Of a stretch of DNA of 36,853 nt, positions 1-7,802 are shown one piece after another (positions within the stretch are counted from its first letter, which is position 1; the number at the start of each line of letters is the position of its first letter). The stretch lies in assembly GCF_002419815.1 (NCBI RefSeq), contig NZ_DIGV01000053.1, forward strand, positions 1 through 36,853. Reading direction: 5' to 3'. The notes beneath the pieces are model-generated. The model worked only from the letters and a program-made list of their open reading frames with translations. It did no database searches and had not been told where the DNA came from. Position numbers and translations under genes: made by a program. Source of the stretch: Brevundimonas sp. UBA5713. GTDB lineage: Bacteria > Pseudomonadota > Alphaproteobacteria > Caulobacterales > Caulobacteraceae.

Positions 1-402
1 CGCGTCGACAACATGACCATGGCGTGGGGTCTGGAGGCCCGCGTGCCCTTCCTCGATCACGATCTGGTCGAGCTGGCAGGCCGCATCCCGCCCGAGCATA
101 AGCTGGCCCAAGGCGGCAAGGGTGTGCTGAAGGAAGCGGCCCGTCTGGTCATCCCGTCAGAGGTGATCGACCGCAAGAAGGGCTATTTCCCCGTACCGGC
201 CCTGAAATACATTCAGGGGCCGTATCTCGACATGGTGCGCGAGACCCTGACCAATCAGGCCGCCCGCGAGCGCGGTCTTTTCAATCCCGACTATCTGGAC
301 CGCCTGTTCGACGATCCGACCGGCCACATCACCCCCTTGCGCGGCTCCGAGCTATGGCAGGTGGCCGTTCTGGAAATGTGGATGCAGCAACATGGCCTCT
401 GA
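1..402 (+). CDS. asnO: N-acetylglutaminylglutamine amidotransferase, C-terminal part (5' truncated)
   Basis: This is the last 133 codons of an asparagine-synthetase-like protein; the frame is open from base 1, so the gene starts outside the window. The visible part begins RVDNMTMAWGLEARVPFLDH, the conserved segment of the class B asparagine synthetase synthase domain, in which the amide is transferred to an adenylated carboxylate. The next two genes are the usual partners of the NAGGN amidotransferase, so I infer that it amidates N-acetylglutaminylglutamine rather than aspartate. That would give the compatible solute N-acetylglutaminylglutamine amide, made in the cytoplasm under osmotic stress in rhizobia and Pseudomonas. 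The stop overlaps the next start by 11 bases, indicating translational coupling. Without the N-terminal glutaminase domain a plain asparagine synthetase cannot be excluded, but the context argues against it. Confidence 0.88.
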   Translation, partial: RVDNMTMAWGLEARVPFLDHDLVELAGRIPPEHKLAQGGKGVLKEAARLVIPSEVIDRKKGYFPVPALKYIQGPYLDMVRETLTNQAARERGLFNPDYLDRLFDDPTGHITPLRGSELWQVAVLEMWMQQHGL

Positions 403-2161
403 CACCCGAGCAGAGCACGCCAAGGCACACCGGCTGAAAAGGCTGCGCCACGAGGGGCTGAAACCGCCGGTGCAGGCCGGCGACGGCCCTGTGCCCAATG
501 CCGTGGTGGACTGTGGCTGGGGCCGGTTACTGTTCGCACAGACGTTTCGGACCAGCACGCCGCTGGTCGAGGCGTTGAGAGCCGAAGGACCGGACCGGCG
601 CGACATCGCCTTCTATGTGCGCAACCCACATGTGCTGCTGGCCTCGGCACCGCAGGAACTGTTTCTGGACCCGTCGCACACCTATCGGCTGGACCTGTCC
701 ACCTATAAGGCCGGACGCCGCCAGCCGCGCGGCTTTGTCGTGCGTCGCCTGACCAATGAGGCCGACACCCAGGCCATCAATGACATCTATGCCAAGCGCA
801 AGATGGTGCCGGTGGACCCCATCTTTCTGTGGGACCACCGCGACGATCGTACCCTGACCTATTTCGTGGCCGAGGATTCCGTGACCGGAGCGGTGATCGG
901 CACGGTGACAGGGGTGAACCACCACCGCGCCTTTGATGATCCGGAATGCGGGTCGTCACTGTGGTGTCTGGCCGTCGATCCGCAGGCGACCCAGCCGGGC
1001 ATTGGCGAGGCGCTGGTGCGGCGTCTGGCCGAGCATTTCGCCACGCAGGGCCTGAGCTATATGGACCTGTCGGTGATGCACGATAACCGGCAGGCCATCG
1101 CCCTTTATGAAAAGCTGGGCTTTCGACGCCTGCCCTTCTTTGGCGTGAAGCGCAAAAACCCGATCAACGAGGCCCTGTTCGTCGGCCCCACCGATGCGCA
1201 CGACCTCAATCCCTATGCCCGTATTATCGTCGACGAGGCCCGCCGTCGGGGCATTCATGCGGACATCATAGACGCCGAGGGCGGCCTGTTCCGGCTGACG
1301 TGGGGCGGCCGCTCGATCCGCTGCCGCGAGAGCCTGTCGGAGCTGACGTCTGCTGTCGCGCTCAGCATCTGTGACGACAAGCGCATGACCCGCCGGATCG
1401 TCGAGGCTGCCGGAGTGCGCGTGCCCGCCCGCATCGATGCCGAAGACGAAGACGCCATTGCCTCCGCTCTGCAAACCTATGGCCAGTTGGTCGTCAAACC
1501 CGCGCGCGGCGAACAGGGCAAGGGCGTGGCTGTTGGCCTGCGCTCGATGGATGCCATTCGCGCAGCCATTGAAACCGCCCGCGCCATCTGTGCCGAGGTG
1601 CTGATCGAAGAACAGGTGGAGGGCGAAGACCTGAGGCTGGTCGTCATCGACTACAAGGTTGTGGCCGCTGCCGTGCGCCGCCCGCCGCAGGTCATCGGCG
1701 ATGGTCGTTCCACCGTGCGCAGCCTGATCGAATACCAAAGCCGTCGCCGCGCCGCGGCCACCGGCGGTGAGTCCACCATTCCCATTGATGCCGAGACAGA
1801 GCGCACCGTCTCCGAGGCGGGTTTCAACCTCGACGATGTGGCCCCTGAGGGTGAGATCATCGTGGTACGAAAGGCGGCCAATCTGCATCTGGGTGGCACG
1901 ATCCACGATGTCACGGACGAGGTGCACCCCGCCCTGATACAGGCCGCCATCGCCGCCGCCCGCGCCATCGACATTCCCGTCACGGGCATCGACCTGATGG
2001 TGAAGTCGCCGACGGAGCCCCAATACGCCTTCATCGAGGCCAATGAGCGGCCCGGTCTGGCCAACCACGAACCGCGCCCGACGGCCGAGAGCTTTATCGA
2101 CCTGTTGTTCCCGCTGTCCATGCCGGCCTCGGCTCGCCTTCTTCCCCGCACAGACGCCTAA
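392..2161 (+). CDS. ngg: N-acetylglutaminylglutamine synthetase (GNAT + ATP-grasp fusion)
   Basis: The 589-residue protein joins two enzymes. Residues about 115-250 form a GNAT acetyltransferase domain, with the acetyl-CoA loop around QPGIGEALVRRL (201-212) and the typical end ALYEKLGF (237-244). Residues about 320-570 form an ATP-grasp ligase resembling cyanophycin synthetase, with KPARGEQGKGV (369-379), EEQVEGEDLRLVV (406-418) and the metal-binding FIEANERPGL (547-556). In the known NAGGN pathway this enzyme acetylates glutamine and ligates a second glutamine to give the dipeptide that the upstream amidotransferase converts to the amide. The ATG lies inside the upstream gene, in another frame. 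The first 110 residues are conserved in this family but have no assigned role. Family assignment is firm; the exact order of reactions comes from published work on homologues. Confidence 0.92.
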   Translation: MASDTRAEHAKAHRLKRLRHEGLKPPVQAGDGPVPNAVVDCGWGRLLFAQTFRTSTPLVEALRAEGPDRRDIAFYVRNPHVLLASAPQELFLDPSHTYRLDLSTYKAGRRQPRGFVVRRLTNEADTQAINDIYAKRKMVPVDPIFLWDHRDDRTLTYFVAEDSVTGAVIGTVTGVNHHRAFDDPECGSSLWCLAVDPQATQPGIGEALVRRLAEHFATQGLSYMDLSVMHDNRQAIALYEKLGFRRLPFFGVKRKNPINEALFVGPTDAHDLNPYARIIVDEARRRGIHADIIDAEGGLFRLTWGGRSIRCRESLSELTSAVALSICDDKRMTRRIVEAAGVRVPARIDAEDEDAIASALQTYGQLVVKPARGEQGKGVAVGLRSMDAIRAAIETARAICAEVLIEEQVEGEDLRLVVIDYKVVAAAVRRPPQVIGDGRSTVRSLIEYQSRRRAAATGGESTIPIDAETERTVSEAGFNLDDVAPEGEIIVVRKAANLHLGGTIHDVTDEVHPALIQAAIAAARAIDIPVTGIDLMVKSPTEPQYAFIEANERPGLANHEPRPTAESFIDLLFPLSMPASARLLPRTDA

Positions 2162-2172
2162 GAGGATCCGCC

Positions 2173-3297
2173 TTGTTACGCCCTGTTATCGACCTCGATT
2201 ACCTTAAAGACCGTCTGATCGAACTGCTGAACATCCCCAGCCCGACCGGATATACCGATGAGGCCGTCTGGTGGCTGTGCCGCGAACTGGAACGGCTGGG
2301 CGTGGACTATGAACTGACCCGTCGAGGCGCGGTGCGGGCCCGACTGAGAGGCAAGAAGTCCCTGCCCGCGCGCGCCATCGTCGCCCACATCGACACGCTG
2401 GGCGCACAGGCCAAACAGGTGAAGGCCAATGGACGCCTCGAACTGGTGCCCATCGGCAATTGGTCATCGCGTTTTGCCGAGGGTGCCCGCGCCACCATCT
2501 TTGCCGAAAGCGGCGCATGGCGCGGTACTATCCTGCCGCTCAAGGCGTCGGGCCATACCTTCAACGAGGAAGTGGATAGCCAGCCGGTTAACTGGCAGCA
2601 GGTCGAACTGCGTATCGACGCCGTGACCCATAGCCGCGAAGACACGCTGGCTCTGGGCATCGACGTGGGCGACATCATCGCTATCGACCCTCAGCCGGAG
2701 GTCACAGACACCGGTTTCATCGTTTCGCGCCATCTGGACGACAAGGCCGGCGTGGCCACGCTTTTGGCGACACTCGAAACCATGGTGCGGGAAGATCGCA
2801 CCCCCACCGTGGACACGTGGTTCCTGTTCACCATCGCCGAGGAAGTGGGGCTGGGCGCGTCCTCTGTTCTGCTGCCCGATGTGGCCGCCATGGTCACCGT
2901 CGATAATGGCACCACGGCCCCGGGCCAGAACTCGTCCGAGTTCGGCGTGACCATCGCCATGGCCGATCAAACCGGTCCGTTCGATTGGCACCTGTCACGC
3001 AAACTGGTGCAACTGGCCCGCACCTATGACATCAAGCACCAGAAGGACGTGTTCCGTTATTACCGCTCTGACTCCGCGTCCGCTTTGGAGGCGGGGGCCG
3101 ACATCCGCACCGCACTCGTCACCTTCGGCATCGACGCCAGCCACGGCTATGAACGCATCCACGAAAGCGCGCTGCAGGACCTGACCCATCTGCTGGTGGC
3201 CTATGCCGAGGCCGAGGTCGAAATCGTCCGCGACGCCAAACCCATCAGCGGCACGCGCGGCTTCACCCACCAACCGCTGGACGAAGGTCATGACTAA
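2173..3297 (+). CDS. M42-family peptidase of the NAGGN osmoprotectant operon
   Basis: This 374-residue protein has the layout of an M42/M20-like di-metal aminopeptidase. Likely metal ligands and catalytic residues are AHIDTLG (71-77), RHLDDKAG (186-193), IAEEVGLGAS (221-230, with the Glu pair), D244 in VTVDNG, and H330 in YERIHES. It is the third member of the conserved trio with the amidotransferase and GNAT/ATP-grasp genes and lies 11 bases after the latter. Its role has not been settled as far as I know; hydrolysing the dipeptide when osmolarity drops is a reasonable inference. The start is TTG at 2173 preceded by AGAGGA (2161-2166); no ATG occurs in the N-terminal part, and the motif spacing requires this start or one very near it. 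The gene ends 10 bases before the convergent tRNA. Confidence 0.88.
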   Translation: MLRPVIDLDYLKDRLIELLNIPSPTGYTDEAVWWLCRELERLGVDYELTRRGAVRARLRGKKSLPARAIVAHIDTLGAQAKQVKANGRLELVPIGNWSSRFAEGARATIFAESGAWRGTILPLKASGHTFNEEVDSQPVNWQQVELRIDAVTHSREDTLALGIDVGDIIAIDPQPEVTDTGFIVSRHLDDKAGVATLLATLETMVREDRTPTVDTWFLFTIAEEVGLGASSVLLPDVAAMVTVDNGTTAPGQNSSEFGVTIAMADQTGPFDWHLSRKLVQLARTYDIKHQKDVFRYYRSDSASALEAGADIRTALVTFGIDASHGYERIHESALQDLTHLLVAYAEAEVEIVRDAKPISGTRGFTHQPLDEGHD

Positions 3298-3307
3298 AGG
3301 GAGACGT

Positions 3308-3382
3308 TGGAGCGGGTAAGGGGAATCGAACCCCTGACATTCAGCTTGGGAAGCTGACGTTCTACCTCTGAACTATACCCGC
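3308..3382 (-). tRNA. tRNA-Gly(CCC)
   Basis: Read on the minus strand, this folds as a full cloverleaf: acceptor GCGGGTA/TACCCGC, D arm GTTC/GAAC, anticodon stem TCAGC/GCTGA around the loop TTCCCAA, and T arm AGGGG/CCCCT with the loop TTCGATT. The anticodon is CCC, reading glycine GGG codons. The CCA end is encoded at 3308-3310. It stands alone between two protein genes. Confidence 0.96.
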
Positions 3383-3417
3383 CCGAAAGGTGAGGTGAAC
3401 ATAGCAGGGGGCGAGAC

Positions 3418-3448
3418 AAAGAAAAGGCCCGACGCCATCGTCGGGCCT
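3418..3448 (-). terminator. Rho-independent terminator of the TraB-family gene
   Basis: A perfect 10-bp stem (3425-3434 with 3439-3448) encloses a 4-base loop. On the minus strand it is followed by TTTTCTTT. It lies 26 bases past the stop codon of the TraB-family gene and so separates that gene from the tRNA. Confidence 0.85.
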
Positions 3449-3474
3449 CTAATTTTACGAGCAGCCAGTGCGCC

Positions 3475-4422
3475 TTACTGGCTGACGCGCTCGGCGGTGA
3501 TGCCGTCGGCGGCCAGCATGGATTGCACGCTGTCCTTCCCGATCAGGTGGGCGGCACCCACAGCGATAAAGCTGGTGCCGGAACCGGAGAGGATCTGCTT
3601 GATCTGGTTGGTCCAGTTGGCATTGCGACGGGTCAGCATCAGATCATAGGCCTCGGGCGACTGGATCTTCATTTCGTCGACCATTTCGGCCTCGATGGTG
3701 GCGACATCGCCGGTGGCCCAGGCGGTCAGCAGTTGTTCCATTTCCAAAGGCCCCTTATCGAGTTCCTTCAGCGTTTCACGCAGCATGGCGACCTGACCGT
3801 CTTCGGACATACCCGCCATGATCTCGATCTGCTCGGCCATGATCTCGAAGCCCTTCATCGGCTTTCCGAGAGCCTCTGCGCGGGCCATCAGAACTTTTTC
3901 CACGCCCGCATTGGGGTCAAAGCCGCCGATGACCATCTGGGCCAGTACCAGTTGCATCGACGCTAACCACGGACGAAGCGGGTCCAAGGCCTGGGCGGTA
4001 GCGCCGATAGCCTTGGCCGCACGATCAAGAGAGGCCTGTTCGTCGGCGTTCAGCAGTGACGACAAAGGACGCTCGGGCGACAGGCCGTGGGTCTGCATCA
4101 ACCGGGCCGCCTGCGCCGTGTCGTCGATGTCGGTCAGTTCGAACCAGATCTCGTCGGCAGAGGCGAAGGCCGTGTCAACATGGGCCTGCCCCCATGGCGT
4201 ATCGGGGCGCAGCAGGTGGAAGCTACCGAACAGATAGATCGTGGAGTCTTCGTCGCGGATAACCCACATGGCCGGGCCTTGGCCCTGAGCCTGCGGTACA
4301 GCCGCTACGGCGGGGGCAGCAGGAGCGGCAGGAGCGGACTGTTCAGCGAAGGCGGCCGGAGCCACAAACAGCGTCGCCACTGAGGCGGCAGAGGCGAGCA
4401 GGCGACGGGTCGATTTCAACAT
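3475..4422 (-). CDS. TraB/GumN-family exported protein
   Basis: This 315-residue protein begins with a signal peptide: positive start, hydrophobic stretch LLASAASVATLFVA and a probable cleavage after AFA near residue 26, followed by an Ala/Pro linker. The rest matches the TraB/GumN family (COG3735): MWVIRDEDSTIYLFGSFH near the N-terminus and FIAVGAAHLIGKDSV near the C-terminus carry the family's two conserved histidine motifs, proposed to be metal-binding and possibly proteolytic. The biological role in bacteria is not known. The start is supported by GAGGAAA five bases upstream of the ATG. It lies 35 bases downstream of the XRE regulator on the same strand and may be read through from that unit, but no functional link is evident. 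Confidence 0.85.
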   Translation of the reverse strand: MLKSTRRLLASAASVATLFVAPAAFAEQSAPAAPAAPAVAAVPQAQGQGPAMWVIRDEDSTIYLFGSFHLLRPDTPWGQAHVDTAFASADEIWFELTDIDDTAQAARLMQTHGLSPERPLSSLLNADEQASLDRAAKAIGATAQALDPLRPWLASMQLVLAQMVIGGFDPNAGVEKVLMARAEALGKPMKGFEIMAEQIEIMAGMSEDGQVAMLRETLKELDKGPLEMEQLLTAWATGDVATIEAEMVDEMKIQSPEAYDLMLTRRNANWTNQIKQILSGSGTSFIAVGAAHLIGKDSVQSMLAADGITAERVSQ

Positions 4423-4457
4423 GGGCGTTTCCTCGGGTTTTCTGTGGGGGGCAGAGA

Positions 4458-4655
4458 TCAGGCGGTTTCGTCGATGAAGATGTCTTCGATCTTCAGTTCG
4501 AACAGGCGCGCGATTTTGAAGGCGAGCGGCAGGGACGGGTCGTATTTGCCCGTCTCGAGCGCATTGATGGTTTGGCGTGAGACGCTCAGCAACTGGGCCA
4601 GATGGGCCTGTGACCAGTCACGTTCAGCACGCAGGACTTTGAGACGATTGTTCAC
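4458..4655 (-). CDS. Small XRE-family transcriptional regulator
   Basis: The 65-residue protein is essentially one helix-turn-helix domain: RLKVLRAERDWSQAHLAQLL, then SVSRQTINALETGKYDPSLP, then a helical end with LFELKIEDIF. This is the minimal Cro/C1-type repressor group (YgzD-like, often annotated as a transcriptional regulator) that commonly sits beside a small membrane protein. The start codon is GTG at 4655. It begins 12 bases after the stop of the membrane-protein gene, so the two form one transcript. The likely target is the pair of matched 18-bp sites at 5158-5209 over the promoter of the unit, which would make it an autorepressor. The signal it responds to is unknown; the membrane partner could be the sensor. 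Confidence 0.9.
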   Translation of the reverse strand: MNNRLKVLRAERDWSQAHLAQLLSVSRQTINALETGKYDPSLPLAFKIARLFELKIEDIFIDETA

Positions 4656-4667
4656 GGTTGTGGCTTC

Positions 4668-5141
4668 CTATCGGCGGCTGAACCACCACCATGCCCAGGC
4701 AATGCCGTAACCCGCGGTCAGCAACAGCATGAGGCCGAATGCGCCCGTCGCGGCATAGGCCACCGGATCGGTCCGGCCATTTAAAGTAGGGATCGTCCAT
4801 TGCGCGGTCACAGGTGCCAGGGACAGAACGAAGGCCACCATGCCGAGGGAGAGCCCCACCGAGCCGCCCCAATACCAGGACCATTTGTGGGCTTCCTGGG
4901 CCGCCTCGTCGATCGATTTCATCCAGAATGTGCCATAGGCGAAGCTGGCTACGGCGAGCACCACTGCACCGAGGCCCACAATCCAGATGACGTTGTCGCT
5001 TTCCAGGAAGGTCGGCTGGCCGCTGGCGCTGGCGTAGCCATCCAGAAAGCCCACAACTCCGCCTGCCAGCATGGCTAGGCCGAAGAAAACGATCGCACTG
5101 ATGATGCGCCCTTTGGGACTGGCGAAAAGACGACTGAACAT
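4668..5141 (-). CDS. Four-helix inner membrane protein, partner of the XRE regulator
   Basis: This is a 157-residue integral membrane protein of unrecognised family. Counting from the ATG at 5141, four hydrophobic segments are visible: about 12-34 (ISAIVFFGLAMLAGGVVGFL), 51-72 (VIWIVGLGAVVLAVASFAY), 88-109 (WGGSVGLSLGMVAFVLSLA) and 131-153 (TGAFGLMLLLTAGYGIAWAWWW). A short soluble loop (KSIDEAAQEAHKW) lies between helices 2 and 3. The ATG at 5141 with GAGAGG just upstream is preferred to an in-frame TTG at 5153. It is the first gene of a two-gene unit with the XRE regulator. Unit organisation and promoter sites suggest a small stress- or envelope-responsive module; the function itself is not known. 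Confidence 0.82.
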   Translation of the reverse strand: MFSRLFASPKGRIISAIVFFGLAMLAGGVVGFLDGYASASGQPTFLESDNVIWIVGLGAVVLAVASFAYGTFWMKSIDEAAQEAHKWSWYWGGSVGLSLGMVAFVLSLAPVTAQWTIPTLNGRTDPVAYAATGAFGLMLLLTAGYGIAWAWWWFSRR

Positions 5142-5157
5142 ATGGCCTCTCAAGTGA

Positions 5158-5209
5158 TGACAAGCACACTTTACAGAGCCTCACTGGAGCCTGTCAAGTA
5201 CACTTGTCA
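5158..5209 (-). promoter_or_regulatory. Promoter with two matched operator sites for the XRE/membrane-protein unit
   Basis: Two 18-bp sites, TGTCAAGTACACTTGTCA (5192-5209) and TGACAAGCACACTTTACA (5158-5175), agree at 14 of 18 positions and start 34 bp apart. The first is a near palindrome (7 of 9 pairs). On the minus strand, site 1 contains TTGACA (5192-5197) and site 2 contains TAAAGT (5168-5173), separated by 18 bp, a good -35/-10 arrangement. A repressor bound at both sites would cover the promoter. The XRE protein encoded downstream is the obvious candidate; that pairing is inference. Confidence 0.65.
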
Positions 5210-5236
5210 TTGTCACGCTTGATTGGCGCAGACCGT

Positions 5237-6652
5237 CTAGACCTCGGGCATGTCCTCGAGATCGGGCGCATCGAGCAAGGTGGCGGCGACCGGCGCATCC
5301 AGCACCTCGACCCCGCGCAGACGGCGCTCGACGGCGCGCGTGCGCTTGCCCGCCTCGTCCACCGTCTTGCGGGCAGTGTCGAGTTGCTTGCCCAGCTTGT
5401 CCCAGACGTCGCCATACTTCTGGAACTCGGCCTTGGCCGCGCCCAGAACCTGCCAGACCTCGCTAGAGCGTTTCTGGATGGCGAGGGTGCGGAAGCCCAT
5501 CTGGAGCGAGTTGAGGAAGGCCGCGAGGTTTGACGGGCCTGCCACCATCACACGGTGCTGGCTCTGGATTTCGCGGATAAGGCCGGGGCGGCGCGCGACC
5601 TCGGCATACAGGCCCTCGGTCGGCAGATACATGATGGCAAAGTCAGTGGAATACGGCGGCTTGATATAGCTGTCCGAGATCGTCTTCGCCTGAAGGCGCA
5701 CGGCGCGCTCCAGCTGTTTGGCCGCCGCATCGATCTGCACCATGTCGCCCAGATCCTGTGCGGTCAGCAGGCGGTCATAGTCCTCATGCGGGAATTTGGC
5801 ATCGATCGGCAGCAGGATGGGCTCGCCATCGCCCTGCCCCGGCATACGCACGGCAAACTCGACGCGCTGGCCCGAGGCCGGATCGATCTGGGTGTTGGAG
5901 ACATATTGCTCGGGTGCCAGCATCTCTTCGAGGATGGCCCCCAGCTGCATTTCGCCCCAACCGCCGCGCGTTTTTACATTGGTCAGCACGCGTTTCAGGT
6001 CGCCCACACCAGAGGCGAGGCTCTGCATTTCGCCAAGGCCCTTATGCACGGCCTCCAAGCGATCCGAGACCTGTTTGAAGCTTTCGCCGAGGCGCTGTTC
6101 GAGGGTGCCTTGCAGCTTTTCCTCCACTGTGGCGCGCATCTTCTCCAGCTTTTCCTCATTGTCCTTGCGCAGGGTTTCGAGGTTCTGGCCGACCGTGGTG
6201 CGGACCTTTTCCAGCTCCACAGCCATGGCCTCACGGCCTTCCTTCTGCTGGACCTGAAGGGTCTCGATCAGTTTTTGCAGACCTTGATTGGTCTCGGTCA
6301 GGCGCTTGTGCTGGCCATCGGCCAGATCGGTGCCGGTCTTTTGCTGGATTTCAGCAAAGGCGGTCAGACGGGTGTCAAAGCTAGTGGTCAGGGCCGAGAG
6401 CTGCTGGCCCAGCTGGGTCGCGCTGGCGGCCAGGGATTGCGACAACTCCTGACGCTGGGTGGCGGCCTTGGCGTCGAACTCCAGACGCAACTGGCCCAGT
6501 TCGCGGCGCAGGGCCGCCTCGACCATATCGGCCAGATCATCGGACGACGCCGCCGCCTCGGCGCGCTTGGCTGCCGAAAAGCCGAGGAAGGCCAGCACAG
6601 CCGACGCCGCCGCCAGCACCGCCGCCACAATCAAAAGAATTTCCAGCATCAT
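5237..6652 (-). CDS. rmuC: DNA recombination protein RmuC
   Basis: This 471-residue protein has the standard RmuC plan: an N-terminal membrane anchor (about 3-25), a long Gln/Glu/Lys/Leu-rich coiled coil to about residue 190, and the RmuC domain, which is distantly related to PD-(D/E)xK nucleases. In the latter, TRGGWGEMQLGAILEEML, the core VEFAVRMPG...LPIDAKFP and LPTEGLYAE are visible. RmuC limits inversions at short inverted repeats in E. coli. I choose the ATG at 6652, seven bases after AGAGG, over a longer frame from 6691 that would put 13 unlikely residues before the membrane helix. It is followed on the same strand by the divergent-looking gap of the XRE promoter; the upstream neighbour recR is another recombination gene. 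Confidence 0.93.
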   Translation of the reverse strand: MMLEILLIVAAVLAAASAVLAFLGFSAAKRAEAAASSDDLADMVEAALRRELGQLRLEFDAKAATQRQELSQSLAASATQLGQQLSALTTSFDTRLTAFAEIQQKTGTDLADGQHKRLTETNQGLQKLIETLQVQQKEGREAMAVELEKVRTTVGQNLETLRKDNEEKLEKMRATVEEKLQGTLEQRLGESFKQVSDRLEAVHKGLGEMQSLASGVGDLKRVLTNVKTRGGWGEMQLGAILEEMLAPEQYVSNTQIDPASGQRVEFAVRMPGQGDGEPILLPIDAKFPHEDYDRLLTAQDLGDMVQIDAAAKQLERAVRLQAKTISDSYIKPPYSTDFAIMYLPTEGLYAEVARRPGLIREIQSQHRVMVAGPSNLAAFLNSLQMGFRTLAIQKRSSEVWQVLGAAKAEFQKYGDVWDKLGKQLDTARKTVDEAGKRTRAVERRLRGVEVLDAPVAATLLDAPDLEDMPEV

Positions 6653-6724
6653 AGACCGACCTCTAAACCCGTTCGGCCATATGGCCCCCACTGTGCGTCA
6701 GAAGCGGACGCATCACGCCATTCC

Positions 6725-7327
6725 TCAGGCCGGACGACGCGCTCTCAGCGCCTGAGCAATGGTGCCGTCATCCAGCCAGTCCAGTTCGCCGCCCACCGGA
6801 ACCCCGCGTGCCAGCGATGTCACCTCGACACCGGCTGCAGCCAGTTTTTCAGACAAATAGTGCGCGGTCGTTTGCCCATCGACCGTGGCGGGCAGAGCCA
6901 GCACCACCTCGCGGACATCGCCCGCCTTGGCGCGGCCAATCAGCTCTCCAACACGAATCTGGTCCGGCCCCACGCCATCCAGCGCGGACAGCAATCCGCC
7001 CAGCACATGGTATTTGCCGCGAAACGCGCCCGAGCGCTCCATGGCCCACAGGGCACCCGCCTCTTCGACCACGCAGATCAGTCCATTGTCGCGCGCGCTG
7101 TCGGCGCAGATGGCGCAGGGATCGCGCGTATCGGGCGCAGAGCAGACCGAGCAGTTGACGACCTTGGCGGCCGTCTCGGCCATGGCCTCGGCCAGCGGCA
7201 CCAGCAGTTGCTCGCGCCGCTTCAGCAAGGCCAGCGCCGCGCGCCGGGCCGAGCGCGGCCCCATCCCCGGCAGCTTGGCCAGCAGGGAGATGAGGCGCTC
7301 GATTTCCGGCCCGGCGGTCGCGGCCAT
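6725..7327 (-). CDS. recR: Recombination mediator RecR
   Basis: The 200-residue protein has all RecR elements: an N-terminal helix-hairpin-helix (LAKLPGMGPRSARRAALALL, residues 16-35), a four-cysteine zinc finger (C59, C62, C71, C74) and a Toprim domain starting at about 82 (ICVVEEAGALWAMERSG). Its end, RGVPVGGELDWLDDGTIAQALRAR, is typical of the family. With RecO and RecF it helps load RecA on gapped DNA. Its ATG shares one base with the ybaB stop (TGATG), so the two genes are translationally coupled, as usual for this pair. Confidence 0.97.
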   Translation of the reverse strand: MAATAGPEIERLISLLAKLPGMGPRSARRAALALLKRREQLLVPLAEAMAETAAKVVNCSVCSAPDTRDPCAICADSARDNGLICVVEEAGALWAMERSGAFRGKYHVLGGLLSALDGVGPDQIRVGELIGRAKAGDVREVVLALPATVDGQTTAHYLSEKLAAAGVEVTSLARGVPVGGELDWLDDGTIAQALRARRPA

Positions 7328-7656
7328 CAGAACAGCTTCGGCATGCCCGGAATATTCATTCCGGCCATCGGACCTGCGGCGTCGCGCATAAGGGCGTTGT
7401 TGATCTCGTCCAGCTTGCGCTTGGCGTCGGCGTGGGCGGCAACGATCAGATCGGACAGGATTTCACCTTCGCCCGGTGCCATCAGGCTGTCGTCGATTTT
7501 CACGCCGGTCACTTCGCCGGGGCCTTTGAGGGTCACGGTCACCAGTCCGCCGCCCGAGGTACCCTCGGCGGTGGATTCGGCCATCTTGGCTTGGGCCTCT
7601 TGCAGCTTTTGCTGCATGGCCTGTGCCTGTTGCATCAGTGCGTTAAGGTCTTTCAT
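7327..7656 (-). CDS. ybaB: YbaB/EbfC-family nucleoid-associated protein
   Basis: The 109-residue protein matches the YbaB/EbfC family in length and pattern: an N-terminal helical, Gln-rich segment (LNALMQQAQAMQQKLQEAQ), then GLVTVTLKGPGEVTGVKID, the small beta core, and a helical end containing LSDLIVAAHADAKRK. These proteins form dimers that bind DNA and affect nucleoid organisation. It is coupled to recR downstream. In most bacteria dnaX lies immediately upstream; here dnaX is 0.8 kb away with an oppositely oriented nitroreductase gene in between, so ybaB-recR must use a separate promoter in 7657-7790. Confidence 0.95.
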   Translation of the reverse strand: MKDLNALMQQAQAMQQKLQEAQAKMAESTAEGTSGGGLVTVTLKGPGEVTGVKIDDSLMAPGEGEILSDLIVAAHADAKRKLDEINNALMRDAAGPMAGMNIPGMPKLF

Positions 7657-7802
7657 AGCCTCTAGATAGGGTGTTCCGGGGCGCGTCTCCAGTCCCTACA
7701 GCGATGCAGAGGTTTGCAAAAATCTTTGCGCCACCCCTTGCGCCCTGCGCCGAACGCGTTATTTGCAACAGCAGTTGTTTTAATTAGCTGATGGAGGCCG
7801 CC

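Noticed and set aside
956..2068. Minus-strand frame of 370 codons inside the GNAT/ATP-grasp gene
   Set aside because: Shadow of a gene with clear domains on the plus strand; its composition is Gly/Asp/His-rich without motifs.
5555..7669. Long plus-strand open frame of about 704 codons opposite rmuC, recR and ybaB
   Set aside because: It spans three well-supported genes on the other strand and shows no recognisable motifs.
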